A model generated the notes under the pieces. It did not search any database, was not told where the DNA came from, and saw only the letters and a list, made by a program, of their open reading frames with translations. The position numbers and the translations under genes are program-made. From Alphaproteobacteria bacterium (GTDB lineage Bacteria; Pseudomonadota; Alphaproteobacteria; Caulobacterales; Caulobacteraceae): DNA of 64,000 nt. This document shows positions 50,781-61,424 of this stretch, in pieces (the stretch's first letter is position 1; every line of letters begins with the position of its first letter). Location of the stretch: positions 1 to 64,000 of the forward strand of contig JAHJNW010000021.1 in the NCBI GenBank assembly GCA_018820665.1. Direction: 5' to 3'.

Positions 50781-51596
50781 TCACGAGGCGCTGTTCAGCA
50801 GCCTTCCATAGCTGTCGACGAGGCTGGAATAGGTCGGCACGAACATCACCGTCGCCCCGCCGCCGCTGGCCACCGGCGCCTTGATCTCGAAATGCAGGTG
50901 GATCGTCGTGGCGTTGCCGCCGAAGTCGTTGGACACCTTGCCCAGATGCTGCCCGCGCGTGACGTCGCGCGACGCCGGCGTCGGGAACAGGGCGTTCACC
51001 CCCGCCATGTCGAGATGCAGATAGCGATAGATGCGCCCGGAATCGCCCAGCAGAGTGACGGTGTAGCTGCCGATCGAGGTGACCCGCCCGCTCTCGGCCG
51101 CCACCGCCCAGTGCACCTTCTTCTCGCAGGTGGCGGGGCGGATATCCTGCCCCTGATGGCCCTTGCCGGCCGGGCACTGGCCGTTGACCCACGACCGCGT
51201 CTCGCAGAAATTGTCGCGCCACGGATAGGCGTAGTTGCGCGCGTCGCACTGGCCGCCGGGTCCGGGCGCCAGATAGCCGCCATAGCCATAGACCTGGGAG
51301 TTGGCGAAGGCCGGCGCCGCCTCCATCGGAAACCGCATGCCGGCGGCCCACAGGGTCGCGTCGGTCGCCCCCGACCCCGAGCCCGGATACAGCGCCCCGC
51401 CCGGCTCATGCGGCCACGAGACCGGCTCGGGCGCCGGCGGGGTCTCGGGCTCCGGCTCCGGCGCGTCCGGATCGCCGGGCAGGGGCTCTTCCACCGGGTT
51501 CGGATCGCCGGTCTCGGGCGAGCCCGTCTGCTGACAGCCGCCCGGCGCGCAGGCCGTCAGCGTCAGCAGCAGCCCCGCGAGCGCCAGCCGCCTCAC
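50781..51596 (-). CDS. M23-family metallopeptidase lipoprotein
   Basis: A 271-residue lipoprotein (LLLTLTAC lipobox, Cys about residue 17). After a Pro/Glu-rich linker (about 28-62), a LytM-like domain has GHQGQDI (first His and Asp ligands) near 155 and HLHFE near 240 (HxH). Four or more extra cysteines (CDARNY, FCETR, QCPAG, TCEKK) suggest disulfides. It may cut peptidoglycan crosslinks. The GTG start overlaps the stop of the upstream gene (GTGA). Confidence 0.88.
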   Translation of the reverse strand: MRRLALAGLLLTLTACAPGGCQQTGSPETGDPNPVEEPLPGDPDAPEPEPETPPAPEPVSWPHEPGGALYPGSGSGATDATLWAAGMRFPMEAAPAFANSQVYGYGGYLAPGPGGQCDARNYAYPWRDNFCETRSWVNGQCPAGKGHQGQDIRPATCEKKVHWAVAAESGRVTSIGSYTVTLLGDSGRIYRYLHLDMAGVNALFPTPASRDVTRGQHLGKVSNDFGGNATTIHLHFEIKAPVASGGGATVMFVPTYSSLVDSYGRLLNSAS

Positions 51597-52306
51597 GCCC
51601 CACCCCCGCCGATCAGCTGCAGCCCGGCCGCAAAGGTTATGGCGTCCGCCTCGGTGCAGGCCGGCGCGCCCTCGCACAGGAAGCTGACATTGTAGGCCGC
51701 CCCGAAGCGGCTGAAGGTGACGTCGACCCCGTACTCCGTCCGTTCGGTGCGGACATTGGTCAGGCCGCGGCTCCGCGCCAGCGCCAGGGCCCGCCCAGCC
51801 GCGTCGGGGATCTGCGCCGCGGCGATGCGCGGCCCCCGCGCCGCCTTCACCGGAGCCGCCCGCGCCGCCGCCGTCGGTGCGGCGGTCGTCGCCGGAGCGA
51901 TCTGCGGCCCCGTCGTCCCCAGCGGCGACTGGAAGGCCTTGGTCGCGCCGTAGATCTCGATGATCTGCTCGCCGCGCTGCACCGTTATCATATAGAAGCG
52001 GTCGCCGCCGTTGAACTCGGCCGACCCCAGCAGGCCGACCTCGCCCGGCGCCAGCACCGGCACCGCCGAGGCGTTGACCTCCTGCATGAAGTTCGCGCTC
52101 TTGTTCTGCGCCAGAACCCCGCGCAGTCGCGCCGCCACGGGATCCTGCCGCGCCTGCGCCAGGGCTGCATTGTCGACCCGGCTTCGGGTCAGGGCCACCT
52201 GGGTGGCGGCTGTCGGCGACGGCGGAGGCTGCTGCGACGTGGCGACGCCGGCGAAGGCTGCGGCCACGACGACGCAACCGGCCAGGCTCCAGTTTCGGAT
52301 GCTCAT
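51593..52306 (-). CDS. periplasmic protein of unknown function upstream of the M23 peptidase
   Basis: A 237-residue secreted protein (signal ending near GVATS). Two ordered parts flank an Ala/Pro-rich linker (about 128-155). The first (NFMQEVNASAVPVLAPGEVGLLGSAEFNGGDRFYMITVQRGEQIIEIYG) and the last (GVDVTFSRFGAAYNVSFLCEGAPACTEADAI) share a beta/alpha look. Coupled to the M23 gene by a four-base overlap, so a partner or regulator of the peptidase is plausible. Confidence 0.72.
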   Translation of the reverse strand: MSIRNWSLAGCVVVAAAFAGVATSQQPPPSPTAATQVALTRSRVDNAALAQARQDPVAARLRGVLAQNKSANFMQEVNASAVPVLAPGEVGLLGSAEFNGGDRFYMITVQRGEQIIEIYGATKAFQSPLGTTGPQIAPATTAAPTAAARAAPVKAARGPRIAAAQIPDAAGRALALARSRGLTNVRTERTEYGVDVTFSRFGAAYNVSFLCEGAPACTEADAITFAAGLQLIGGGGA

Positions 52307-52374
52307 GAGGAACCCCTCCCGAACGTCACCATAGCGGCGTTATGCGAGATTGACGAGATCGCCTCCGGCCGCGC

Positions 52375-52403
52375 TTGCCTTTTGTCCCCAAGCCGCCTAC
52401 ATG
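52375..52403 (+). promoter_or_regulatory. promoter and leader of rpsB
   Basis: TTGCCT (52375-52380), a 17-bp spacer and TACATG (52398-52403). A leader of about 110 bases then includes a GACGGG/CCCGTC hairpin at 52434-52452, a possible site for S2 autoregulation. Confidence 0.5.
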
Positions 52404-52521
52404 CCCGCCCACTTCACACGCAGGCGTGGCGCTGACGGGGAGACATCCCGTCCGCTCCAATCCGAGGACTTCGGTCTTTACAGCGCCTGCGGCGGATCAA
52501 TCGGATAAAGGACTACCCCTC

Positions 52522-53487
52522 ATGGCTCTGCCTGAATTCTCCATGCGTTCGCTGCTCGAAGCCGGCGCCCACTTCGGCCACCAGACGCACCGGTGGAACC
52601 CGAAGATGGAGCGCTACATCTTCGGCTCGCGCTCGAACATCCACATCATCGACCTGTCGCAGTCGATCCCGCTGCTGCACCAGGCCCTCGTCGCCGTGCG
52701 CGAAGTGGCCGCCAAGGGCGGGCGCGTCCTGTTCGTCGGAACCAAGCGCCAGGCCGCCGAGCCCGTCGCCGAGGCCGCCCAGCGCTGCGCCCAGTATTAC
52801 ATGAACAACCGCTGGCTTGGCGGCACCCTGACCAACTGGCGCACCGTGTCGGGCTCGATCGCCCGCCTGCGCGAGCTGGAAGGCCTGCTGGAAACCGGCG
52901 GCGAAGGCCGGGTCAAGAAAGAGCTGCTGAACCTGCAGCGCGAGAAGGACAAGCTCGAGCTGTCGCTGGGCGGCATCAAGGACATGGGCGGCATCCCCGA
53001 CATCATGTTCGTGATCGACACCAACAAGGAGGCCATCGCCATCCTTGAGGCCCGCAAGCTGAACATCCCGATCATCGCCATCCTCGACACCAACTCCGAT
53101 CCGGACGGGATCACCTATCCGATCCCGGGCAACGATGACGCCGCCCGCGCCATCCAGACCTATTGCGATCTGATCGCCGACGCCGTCCTCGACGGCCTGG
53201 CCGCCGGCGCCGCCTCTTCGGGCGTGGATCTGGGCGCTTCGGAGAACCCGGACGAGCCGATGCTGCGCGAAGCCAAGGCCCCCAAGGCCAAGGCTGAAGC
53301 CGACGCCGTCCCGGCCGAGGCCGCGGCCGTCGCCGAGGAAATGATCGCCGCCGCCGAACCGGCCGCCAAGCCGGCCGCCGCCGAAGCCGCCGCTGAAGTT
53401 GCTGAGCCGGCCGTCGCCGACGAAGCCGCCCAGGCCGCCACGTCGGAAGCCAACGACGCCGTCGAAACCGAGAAGGCCGCGGTCTAA
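52522..53487 (+). CDS. rpsB: 30S ribosomal protein S2
   Basis: A 321-residue S2. Standard blocks: [45 protein letters not shown] and [23 protein letters not shown]. The core ends near residue 235. A tail of about 85 residues follows, rich in Ala and Glu. Such tails are frequent in alphaproteobacterial S2 but absent in E. coli (241 residues). An upstream frame extension to 52375 crosses the promoter and is rejected. Confidence 0.98.
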   Translation: MALPEFSMRSLLEAGAHFGHQTHRWNPKMERYIFGSRSNIHIIDLSQSIPLLHQALVAVREVAAKGGRVLFVGTKRQAAEPVAEAAQRCAQYYMNNRWLGGTLTNWRTVSGSIARLRELEGLLETGGEGRVKKELLNLQREKDKLELSLGGIKDMGGIPDIMFVIDTNKEAIAILEARKLNIPIIAILDTNSDPDGITYPIPGNDDAARAIQTYCDLIADAVLDGLAAGAASSGVDLGASENPDEPMLREAKAPKAKAEADAVPAEAAAVAEEMIAAAEPAAKPAAAEAAAEVAEPAVADEAAQAATSEANDAVETEKAAV

Positions 53488-53523
53488 ACGACCCCGACTT
53501 TCCACCGACGGCGAAACTGACAT

Positions 53524-53548
53524 ACGGCCGGGCTAAACGCCCGGCCGT
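53524..53548. other. hairpin between rpsB and tsf
   Basis: ACGGCCGGGC and GCCCGGCCGT form a perfect 10-bp stem with a TAAAC loop, followed by TCC. The weak T-run suggests a pause or processing site that could lower tsf relative to rpsB, rather than a full stop. Confidence 0.6.
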
Positions 53549-53579
53549 TCCCGCATACGAATACCAAGGAGATACCCCC

Positions 53580-54521
53580 ATGGCCGAGATCACAGCCGCC
53601 CTCGTGATGGAACTGCGCGCCAAGTCCGGCGTCGGCATGATGGACTGCAAGAAGGCCCTGCAAGAGACCGACGGCGACATCAACGCCGCGATCGACTGGC
53701 TGCGCGCCAAGGGCCTGTCCAAGGCCGCCAAGAAAGCCGACCGCGTCGCCGCCGAGGGCCTCGTCGCCGTCGCCTCGAAGGAAGTTGGAGCCGGTGAAGT
53801 CGGCGCCGCCATCGAGTTCAACGCCGAGACCGACTTCGTCGCCCGCAACGACCTGTTCCAGAACGCCGCCAAGCGCTTCGCCGAACTGGGCCTCGAGCAC
53901 GCCACCGTCGAAGGCCTGCACGGCGCCGAACTGGAAGCCGGCAAGTCGGTCCAGGACGAGGTCACCAACCTGATCGCCACCGTCGGCGAGAACATGCAGC
54001 TGCGCCGCGCCGCCCGCCTGTCGGTCGACGAGGGCGTCGTCGCCTCCTACGTGCACAACGCCGTCTCGCCGGGCCTCGGCCGTATCGGCGTGCTGGTCGC
54101 CCTGCACGGCGGCGGCGACAAGGCCGCCCTGCGCGAACTGGGCCGCAAGATCGCCATGCACGTGGCGGCGACCGCTCCGCTGTCGCTGAACACGGACGAT
54201 CTGGACCCGGCCGCGGTCGAGAAGGAACGCGAAGTCCTGACCGAAAAGGCCAAGGAAGAAGGCAAGCCGGAAGCCATGATCGCCAAGATCGTGGAAGGCC
54301 AGATCAACAAGTTCCAGAAGGACGTGGTGCTGACCAAGCAGCCGTTCGTCATGAACCCGGACGTGACCATCGAACAGCTGGTCGCTGACACCGGCAAGGA
54401 ACTGGGCTTCCCCGGCCTGCACCTCGCCGGCTTCGTCCGCCTCGCCCTCGGCGAAGGCGTCGAAAAGGTCGAAGGCCCCGACTTCGCCGCCGAAGTCGCC
54501 TCCATGACCGGCGGCCAGTAA
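53580..54521 (+). CDS. tsf: elongation factor Ts
   Basis: A 313-residue EF-Ts. [33 protein letters not shown] is the UBA-like N-terminus in blocks; [12 protein letters not shown] and [19 protein letters not shown] are diagnostic. It exchanges nucleotide on EF-Tu. A strong GGAG precedes the ATG. Confidence 0.98.
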   Translation: MAEITAALVMELRAKSGVGMMDCKKALQETDGDINAAIDWLRAKGLSKAAKKADRVAAEGLVAVASKEVGAGEVGAAIEFNAETDFVARNDLFQNAAKRFAELGLEHATVEGLHGAELEAGKSVQDEVTNLIATVGENMQLRRAARLSVDEGVVASYVHNAVSPGLGRIGVLVALHGGGDKAALRELGRKIAMHVAATAPLSLNTDDLDPAAVEKEREVLTEKAKEEGKPEAMIAKIVEGQINKFQKDVVLTKQPFVMNPDVTIEQLVADTGKELGFPGLHLAGFVRLALGEGVEKVEGPDFAAEVASMTGGQ

Positions 54522-54553
54522 GGCTTTCATCCCTCTCAGGGACGAAACAGAAT

Positions 54554-54588
54554 GGGGTCGGCGACTCGGGTCGCCGGCCCCTTTTCTT
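54554..54588 (+). terminator. intrinsic terminator after tsf
   Basis: GGGGTCGGCGAC pairs with GTCGCCGGCCCC (one G-U), then TTTTCTTT. It isolates rpsB-tsf from downstream genes. Confidence 0.85.
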
Positions 54589-54608
54589 TGGCGGCCGAGG
54601 AAAGACCC

Positions 54609-55013
54609 ATGCCGGAAGATGATCTGGAGCCTGACGAGGACGGCGGCGGCTACGACGTCGACGACTGGTCCCGACTGAAGCCCTTCAACGCGGCGGTGGC
54701 TGCGCTCGAGGACGTCCAGGCGAAACGCGCCGTCTTCGCCCTCGCCGAAACCGATGACCCCCGCACCATCCCGATGGACCTGCCGCAGCCGGTGATCTGG
54801 TGGGAGGCCGACGGCGAACAGGCGGCCGTGGCCGTCCAGGCCGAGAGCCATCTGGGCCCCGACGGCGAGGAAATGGAAGTCCTCGGCCTGATCCTGCCGG
54901 ACGGCGGCGGCGCCGTGGCCCTGCTTGAGGACGTCGACCTGGTGGACGCGGCCGATCCCGTCTGGCGCAAGCTGGTTTCGGAGGCGATCGACCCGGACGC
55001 GGCCGGGGACTGA
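54609..55013 (+). CDS. acidic hypothetical protein
   Basis: A 134-residue acidic cytoplasmic protein (start: GAGG seven bases upstream). Opens EDDLEPDEDGGGYDVDDW, has FNAAVAALEDVQAKRAVFALAE and a beta-rich VIWWEADGEQAAVAVQAE segment. No family known to me. Right after the tsf terminator. Confidence 0.68.
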   Translation: MPEDDLEPDEDGGGYDVDDWSRLKPFNAAVAALEDVQAKRAVFALAETDDPRTIPMDLPQPVIWWEADGEQAAVAVQAESHLGPDGEEMEVLGLILPDGGGAVALLEDVDLVDAADPVWRKLVSEAIDPDAAGD

Positions 55014-55111
55014 AGAGGTTGCGCACTGAAGCGGCCGGGTCGTTGATCTCCCTTTGCACTGCACCGCTTGATCGCGTCATATCGCGCCTTCAACGATTCA
55101 GGGGATCATCC

Positions 55112-56713
55112 ATGCGTCTGGCCGCCTTGTTGTCCGCGACCGCCCTCGTGCTCGCCATGCCCGTCGCCGCCCAGGAGGTGGATCGGGTCGCCATCAACGG
55201 CATCATCGATCAGGGCTTCAACCACAGCGAGGTGATGCAGACCGCCGCCCACCTGACCGACCGCATCGGCGGCCGCATGACCAACTCCCCCCAGATGCGC
55301 GAGGCCGAGGCCTGGACGCAGCAGCGCTTCCGCGACTGGGGCCTGTCCAACGTCCGCGCCGAGGGCTTCGAGTTCGGCCGCGGCTGGTCGATCGTCCGCT
55401 CCAGCGCCCGCATGACCGCGCCGCGCCCGATCGACCTGCGCGCCATCCCGATCGCCTGGACCCCCGGCACCAACGGCGTGATCAGCGGCGACATCGTCGT
55501 CGCCCCGATCGCCAGCCCCGGCGATTTCGAAGCCTGGCGCGGCAAGCTGCGCGGCAAGATCGTCCTGATCAGCAAGCCCGACACCGGCTCCGAGCCGACC
55601 GAGCCGGCCTTCAAACGCTGGACCGATGAAGAGCTGGCCGGTCGCAACACCTACGTGCTGCCGCGCACAGACCCCGACGCCGCCGAGCGCGCCGCCCGCT
55701 CGGGCCGCGCCGACTTCGCCGGCCGCATGGACGCCTTCCTCGCAGAGGAGGGCGCCATCGCCTGGGTGCGGATGTCGAACCGCGACGGCGGCCTGTTGCA
55801 CGGCACGGGCTACACCTACCAGGTCGGCGCCACCCCGACCGTCCCGGGCATGGAGCTGGCCGCCGAGGACTATCGCCGCCTCGCCCGTCTGGCCCGCGCC
55901 GATGCGTCGCCGAGGCTGGAGCTGATGAGCGAGGTCCGCTTCCACGACGACGACGTCAACGCCTACAACATCCTCGCCGACATCCCGGGCACGGGCCGCA
56001 CCGACGAATACGTCATGGCCGGCGCCCACCTCGACAGCTGGGTGGCCTCGGATGGCGCGGTCGACAACGCCGCCGGCAGCGCCGTGGTCATGGAGGCCGC
56101 GCGCATCCTCAAGGCCATGAACGTCCGGCCCAAACGCACCATCCGCTTCGCCCTGTGGAGCGGGGAAGAGCAGGGCATCCTCGGCTCGCTCGCTTATGTG
56201 GACCGGCATCTGGCGACCCGCGCCCCGCTGGGCGATCCCGAGCTGGACGCGCGGCCGAACAACCAGACCTGGCGGGCCCGCTGGCCGATCCAGCCGCGCG
56301 AGGGCTACAGCGACCTCGTCGCCTACTTCAACCTCGACAACGGCTCGGGCAAGATCCGCGGCATCAACGCCGAAGGCAATGTCGCCGCCGCCCCGATCTT
56401 CGAGGACTGGCTCGAGCCTTTCGCCAGCATGGGGGCCTCGACCGTGTCGCTGCGCAACTCGGGCGGCACCGACCACGTCTATATGCAGACCGTCGGCGTG
56501 CCCGGCTACCAGTTCATCCAGGACCCGCTCGACTACGGCAGCCGGCTGCACCACACCTCGATCGACAGCTATGACCACCTGCGCCCCGATGACCTGCGTC
56601 AGGCGGCGGTGATCCTCGCCAGCGTCCTGCTCAGCGCCGCCAACAGCGACGAGCCCCTGCCGCGCATGCCCCTGCCGACCCGGCCGACGGCCAGCGATCC
56701 GTTCGCCTGGTAG
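55112..56713 (+). CDS. secreted M28-family zinc aminopeptidase
   Basis: A 533-residue protein with a signal peptide (AMPVAAQ). A protease-associated-like insert (GDIVVAPIASPGDFEAWRGKLRGKIVLIS, in blocks) precedes the M28 core: metal ligands in GAHLDSW, DGAVDNAAG, catalytic EE in SGEEQG, Asp in NLDNGSG and His in GGTDHVY. It should remove N-terminal residues from peptides in the periplasm or outside. The start at 55112 has AGGGGAT upstream. Confidence 0.92.
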   Translation: MRLAALLSATALVLAMPVAAQEVDRVAINGIIDQGFNHSEVMQTAAHLTDRIGGRMTNSPQMREAEAWTQQRFRDWGLSNVRAEGFEFGRGWSIVRSSARMTAPRPIDLRAIPIAWTPGTNGVISGDIVVAPIASPGDFEAWRGKLRGKIVLISKPDTGSEPTEPAFKRWTDEELAGRNTYVLPRTDPDAAERAARSGRADFAGRMDAFLAEEGAIAWVRMSNRDGGLLHGTGYTYQVGATPTVPGMELAAEDYRRLARLARADASPRLELMSEVRFHDDDVNAYNILADIPGTGRTDEYVMAGAHLDSWVASDGAVDNAAGSAVVMEAARILKAMNVRPKRTIRFALWSGEEQGILGSLAYVDRHLATRAPLGDPELDARPNNQTWRARWPIQPREGYSDLVAYFNLDNGSGKIRGINAEGNVAAAPIFEDWLEPFASMGASTVSLRNSGGTDHVYMQTVGVPGYQFIQDPLDYGSRLHHTSIDSYDHLRPDDLRQAAVILASVLLSAANSDEPLPRMPLPTRPTASDPFAW

Positions 56714-56731
56714 GATAGCGGACGCCCAATG

Positions 56732-56770
56732 GGGGCGCGACACCGGGAACAGCTTCTCCCGTCGCGCCCC
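56732..56770. other. hairpin between M28 peptidase and mce
   Basis: GGGGCGCGAC and GTCGCGCCCC form a perfect 10-bp stem with a 19-base loop that itself can pair (CCGGGA/TCTCCCG part). No T-run, so termination is uncertain. Confidence 0.55.
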
Positions 56771-56788
56771 AGCCGCTAAGGCATCCCC

Positions 56789-57214
56789 ATGATCGGCAAA
56801 CTCAACCACGTCGGCGTCGCTACGCCTTCCATCGAGGCCAGCGTCGCCCTGTACCGGGACCTGCTCGGCGCGACGAAGGCGCATGACCCCTTCGACCTGC
56901 CGGCCCAGGGCGTTCGGGTCTGTTTCATCGACCTGCCCAACGCCCAGATCGAACTGATCGAGCCGCTCGGCGACGACAGCCCGATCCACGGCTTCCTCGC
57001 GAAAAATCCGAAGGGCGGCCAGCACCACGTCTGTTTCGAGGTCGAGGACATCCTCGCCGCCCGCGACGCGCTGCGGGCCAAAGGCGCGACGATCCTCGGC
57101 ACGGGCGAACCGCGCATCGGCGCCCATGGCACGCCCATCCTCTTCGTCCATCCGAAGGACATGGGCGGGGTGCTGGTCGAGCTGATGGAAACGCCAAGAG
57201 ACGGAGCCCACTGA
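56789..57214 (+). CDS. mce: methylmalonyl-CoA epimerase
   Basis: A 141-residue VOC-fold enzyme. Blocks: LNHVGVATPSIEASVALYRDLLGA (metal His near residue 7), QIELIEPLGDDSPI, HHVCFEVEDI (His), HPKDMGGVLVELME (Glu). It interconverts the methylmalonyl-CoA epimers in propionate and odd-chain fatty acid catabolism. Confidence 0.95.
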   Translation: MIGKLNHVGVATPSIEASVALYRDLLGATKAHDPFDLPAQGVRVCFIDLPNAQIELIEPLGDDSPIHGFLAKNPKGGQHHVCFEVEDILAARDALRAKGATILGTGEPRIGAHGTPILFVHPKDMGGVLVELMETPRDGAH

Positions 57215-57215
57215 C

Positions 57216-57491
57216 ATGCCCATCGGTCCCTTCACCATGGTGGCGATCTACATCGTCTGCTGGTGGGTCGTGCTCTTCTCCATCCTGCCGCTGGGCATGA
57301 ACCAGGCCGACCAGGAGCGCCCGACCGACGGGGCCCAGTGGGGCGCCCCGGTCAGGCCGCAACTCAAGCGCAAATTCATCACCACCAGCTGGGTCTCGCT
57401 GATCGTCTGGGTCCTGGTCATGGTGCTGGTCTTCACCGGCTGGATGCCGCTGCCCGACCTCGCCCCGCCGGCCGGGACCCCGGTCCGGTGA
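57216..57491 (+). CDS. DUF1467 two-helix membrane protein
   Basis: A 91-residue protein with two helices (about 5-26 and 60-77) joined by a polar loop with TDGAQWGAPVRPQLKRKF. This is the DUF1467 pattern, commonly found next to mce in alphaproteobacteria. It starts one base after the mce stop. Confidence 0.9.
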   Translation: MPIGPFTMVAIYIVCWWVVLFSILPLGMNQADQERPTDGAQWGAPVRPQLKRKFITTSWVSLIVWVLVMVLVFTGWMPLPDLAPPAGTPVR

Positions 57492-57826
57492 CCGACCGGC
57501 TGTTCCTGCTCAATCCCGGCTGGACCGACGACCTCGGCGGCCCGTGGTACTGCCCCGCCGGCGCCGTGATCGAGGGCGTCCTCGCCTTCCATCCCGACCT
57601 GATGGCGCAGCTTGACATCACCCGCCTCGACCACCCGCGCCCGCGTCAGCCGGTCATCGATCTGGTCGGCGAAGACCACCAGAGCTGCCCCATCCTCGTG
57701 CTCGACGACGCCTTCGACTGGCCCGAGGCTGAAACCAGCGCGGCCACCGGCCGCCGCTTCCTGCAGGACGAGGCCATCATCCCGTACCTCGCCGCGCGCT
57801 ACGGCGTCAGCCGGCCGCATCCATAG
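57488..57826 (+). CDS. DUF3088 protein, thioredoxin-like
   Basis: A 112-residue protein with LNPGWTDDLGGPWYCPAGAVIEGVL at the N-terminus (in blocks) and CPILVLDDAFDWPEA later, matching DUF3088. The single Cys in WYCPAG sits where glutaredoxin-like folds have their active site. The GTG start overlaps the DUF1467 stop (GTGA). Confidence 0.83.
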   Translation: MTDRLFLLNPGWTDDLGGPWYCPAGAVIEGVLAFHPDLMAQLDITRLDHPRPRQPVIDLVGEDHQSCPILVLDDAFDWPEAETSAATGRRFLQDEAIIPYLAARYGVSRPHP

Positions 57827-57828
57827 GG

Positions 57829-57948
57829 GAGGGGTGAGGGTCGAGGGGCGAGTTCGTCAGCGCTCGTGCGCCGGACGTTTCGCCGATATCAGCACACGAC
57901 CTTCCGCATCCCTGAACCCTCGCCCCTCGACCCTCGTCCCTCGCCCCT
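57829..57948. repeat. heptad-repeat element with inverted arms
   Basis: The left arm (57829-57852) is three 7-bp units GAGGGNN plus GAG. The right arm (57918-57948) is four units CCTCGNC plus CCT. 57836-57852 and 57919-57935 are perfect 17-bp inverted repeats separated by 66 bases. It lies just after the DUF3088 stop and 72 bp before proS. Confidence 0.85.
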
Positions 57949-58020
57949 AATCTCGCCTAGCTTTCGCCCCGTCCTCCCGGCTAAAGCACGTGTCCCACGC
58001 CTCCATGCCGGATTCCGCCC

Positions 58021-59337
58021 ATGCGCCTGTCGCGCTACTTCCTGCCCACGCTGAAAGAGGCGCCCTCGGACGCCCAGATCGTCTCGCATCAGCTGATGCT
58101 GCGCGCCGGCCTGATCAAACAGGAGGCCGCCGGCATCTACGCCTGGCTGCCGCTGGGCCTGCGGGTGCTGCGCAAGATCGAGCAGATCGTGCGCGAGGAG
58201 CAGGTCCGGGCCGGGGCGGTCGAACTGCTGATGCCGACCCTCCAGCTCGCCGACCTGTGGCGCGAGTCGGGCCGCTACGACGCCTACGGCCCCGAGATGC
58301 TGCGCATCACCGACCGCCACGAGCGTGAGCTCCTCTACGGCCCGACCAACGAGGAGATGATCACCGACATCTTCCGCGGCTATGTGAAGAGCTACAAGGC
58401 GCTGCCGCTCAACCTCTTCCACATCCAGTGGAAGTTCCGCGACGAGCGCCGCCCCCGGTTCGGCGTCATGCGCGGCCGCGAATTCCTGATGAAGGACGCC
58501 TACAGCTTCGACATCGACGAGGCCGCCGCGCGCAAATCCTACAACCGGATGTTCGTCGCCTACCTCAACACCTTCGCCCGCATGGGGCTGAAGGCCGTGC
58601 CGATGCGCGCCGACACCGGCCCGATCGGCGGCGATCTGAGCCATGAGTTCATCGTCCTGGCCGACACCGGCGAGAGCGCCGTCTTCTGCGACCGCAAGCT
58701 GGTCGAGATGCCGGTCCCCGGCGGCGACGTCGACTGGGACGACCTGCAATCAATCGTTGATCAGCGAACCGCGCTCTACGCCGCGACCGAGGAAATGCAC
58801 GACGCCGCCGCGTTCGAGAGCCAGACCCCCGAGGGCGACCGCCTCTCGGCCCGCGGCATCGAGGTCGGCCACATCTTCTATTTCGGCACCAAATACTCCG
58901 CCCCGATGAAGGCGAAGGTCGCCGGTCCCGACGGCAGGGATACGGAGGTCCACATGGGCTCCTACGGCGTCGGCGTCTCGCGCCTCCTGGGCGCCATCAT
59001 CGAGGCCGGTCACGACGAGGCGGGCATCATCTGGCCCGACGCCGTGGCCCCGTTCGACGTCGTCGTCATCAATCTGCGCGTCGGCGACGAGGCCGTCTGC
59101 GCCGCCTGCGAGGCCGCCGTCGCCAGGCTCGAGGCCGCCGGCAAGGACGTCCTCTACGACGACACCGACGAACGGCCCGGCGGCAAATTCGCCACCGCCG
59201 ACCTGATCGGCATCCCTTGGCAACTGACCATCGGACCCAAGGGCCTCGCCGACGGCGTGGTCGAGCTCAAGCGCCGCGCCACGGGCGAAAAGGTCTCGGT
59301 CCCGCTCGACGAGGCGATGGCGAGGCTGACGGCATGA
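58021..59337 (+). CDS. proS: prolyl-tRNA synthetase, short alphaproteobacterial form
   Basis: A 438-residue class II synthetase. [30 protein letters not shown] opens (blocks). Motif 2 is [26 protein letters not shown]; motif 3 lies at [14 protein letters not shown]. The editing insertion of E. coli ProRS is missing, as usual in alphaproteobacteria (about 430-440 residues). It is first in a conserved proS-lolC/E-lolD set. Confidence 0.97.
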   Translation: MRLSRYFLPTLKEAPSDAQIVSHQLMLRAGLIKQEAAGIYAWLPLGLRVLRKIEQIVREEQVRAGAVELLMPTLQLADLWRESGRYDAYGPEMLRITDRHERELLYGPTNEEMITDIFRGYVKSYKALPLNLFHIQWKFRDERRPRFGVMRGREFLMKDAYSFDIDEAAARKSYNRMFVAYLNTFARMGLKAVPMRADTGPIGGDLSHEFIVLADTGESAVFCDRKLVEMPVPGGDVDWDDLQSIVDQRTALYAATEEMHDAAAFESQTPEGDRLSARGIEVGHIFYFGTKYSAPMKAKVAGPDGRDTEVHMGSYGVGVSRLLGAIIEAGHDEAGIIWPDAVAPFDVVVINLRVGDEAVCAACEAAVARLEAAGKDVLYDDTDERPGGKFATADLIGIPWQLTIGPKGLADGVVELKRRATGEKVSVPLDEAMARLTA

Positions 59338-60630
59338 CGGACGCGACGGGGGCGACCAGGCCCATCAAACCCGCCGGCCCCTTCTCCGCCTGGGAGTTCG
59401 GCCTCGCCCTGCGCTATCTGCGGGCCCGGCGGCGCGAGGGCGGCATCGCCCTGATCGCCATCATCTCCTATGTCGCCATCGCCCTGGCGGTCATGGCCCT
59501 GATCGTGGTCATGAGCATCATGGCCGGGTTCCGCTCGACCCTGCTCGACCGCATGCTGTCTTTCAACGGCCACATGTACGTTCAGGGTCAGGTGCTCAAC
59601 GATCCGGACCGCGACACGGCCCTGCGGCGCATCGGCCAGGTTCCGGGCGTCGTCAGCGTCACCCCCCTGATCGACAGCCAGAGCATCGTCCGCGCCGCCG
59701 GCGTCACCACCGGAGCCCTGGTCCGCGGCATCCGTCCGCAGGACCTCGGCTCCATGGCCTATGTCAACGACAGCCTGACCGAAGAGGCGCGCCGGACCTT
59801 CGGCCAGGGCGCCTACGGCGGCGACAACATCCTGATCGGCAAGGCCCTCGCCGAGGGCATGGGCCTGCGCGTCGGCGACCCGATCACCCTCTATTCCCCG
59901 ACCGGAGCCGACAGCGCCCTGGGCAATCTCGGCGGGCTGGAGAAGACCTATCGCGTCGGCGGCCTGTTCACCTCTGGCGCCGCCGACTTCGACCGCGCCT
60001 ACATCTTCATGCCGCTGGAGCAGGCCCAGCTGTTCTTCGCCAAGGAAGGCGTCTGGGACGTTATCGAGCTCAAGATCGACGAGCCCGACCGCGTCGACGA
60101 CCTGCTGGGCCCGGTCCGCGCAGCGGCGGGCTCCGGCGCCATCGTCAGCGATTGGCGCGACCGCATGGCCGCCTTCTGGGGCGCGCTCAAGGTCGAGCGG
60201 GTGGCGATGAGCATCATCCTCGGCCTCGTCGTCGCCATCGCCGCGCTCAACATCATCTCCGGCATCGTCATGCTGGTGAAGAACAAGACCCGCGACATCG
60301 CCATCCTGCGCACCGTCGGGGCCAGCCAGTCATCGATGCTGCGCGTCTTCTTCATCTCCGGCGCGACCATCGGCATCGCCGGCACCATCACCGGCCTCGT
60401 CCTCGGCCTGCTGTTCTGCCTCAACATCGGCGCCATCCAGCATTTCCTCGAATGGGTGTTCCAGACCCGGCTGTTCGACGCCGACGTCTACATGCTCGAC
60501 TCCATCCCGGCCGAGGTCGATCCGATGGACGTGGTCTGGGTCACCCTGTGGTCCGTGTTCATGTCCTGCGTCGCCAGCCTGCTGCCGTCGTGGCGCGCCG
60601 CCAAAATGGATCCCGTGGAGGCCCTCCGCT

Positions 60631-60638
<8 letters not shown>
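59334..60638 (+). CDS. lolC: lipoprotein-releasing ABC permease (LolC/E)
   Basis: A 434-residue permease: a helix at about 33-57 ([22 protein letters not shown]), a large periplasmic MacB-like domain (about 60-270) and three C-terminal helices. [20 protein letters not shown] and [29 protein letters not shown] are typical. It extracts mature lipoproteins for the outer membrane. ATG overlaps the proS stop (ATGA). A single LolC/E gene suggests a homodimer-type or LolF system. Confidence 0.94.
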
Positions 60639-61338
<700 letters not shown>

Positions 61339-61424
61339 TCGTCGTCCCGGCCAGGGCCGGGACGGGCTGGACGGTCCGCCGCCCCCGGCTTTGACGAATC
61401 GGGCGCCGCTGATACGCGGGATTC

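Noticed and set aside
52310-52324. GAAC-CCCTCCC-GAAC, a formal LexA box match
   Set aside because: It is GC-rich, lacks the AT ending of the other boxes and coincides with the ribosome binding site of a periplasmic gene. About one chance match is expected in a window of this size.
55106-57238. 710-codon open frame across the M28 peptidase and mce on the minus strand
   Set aside because: Spans two well-supported plus-strand genes and has shadow-type composition.
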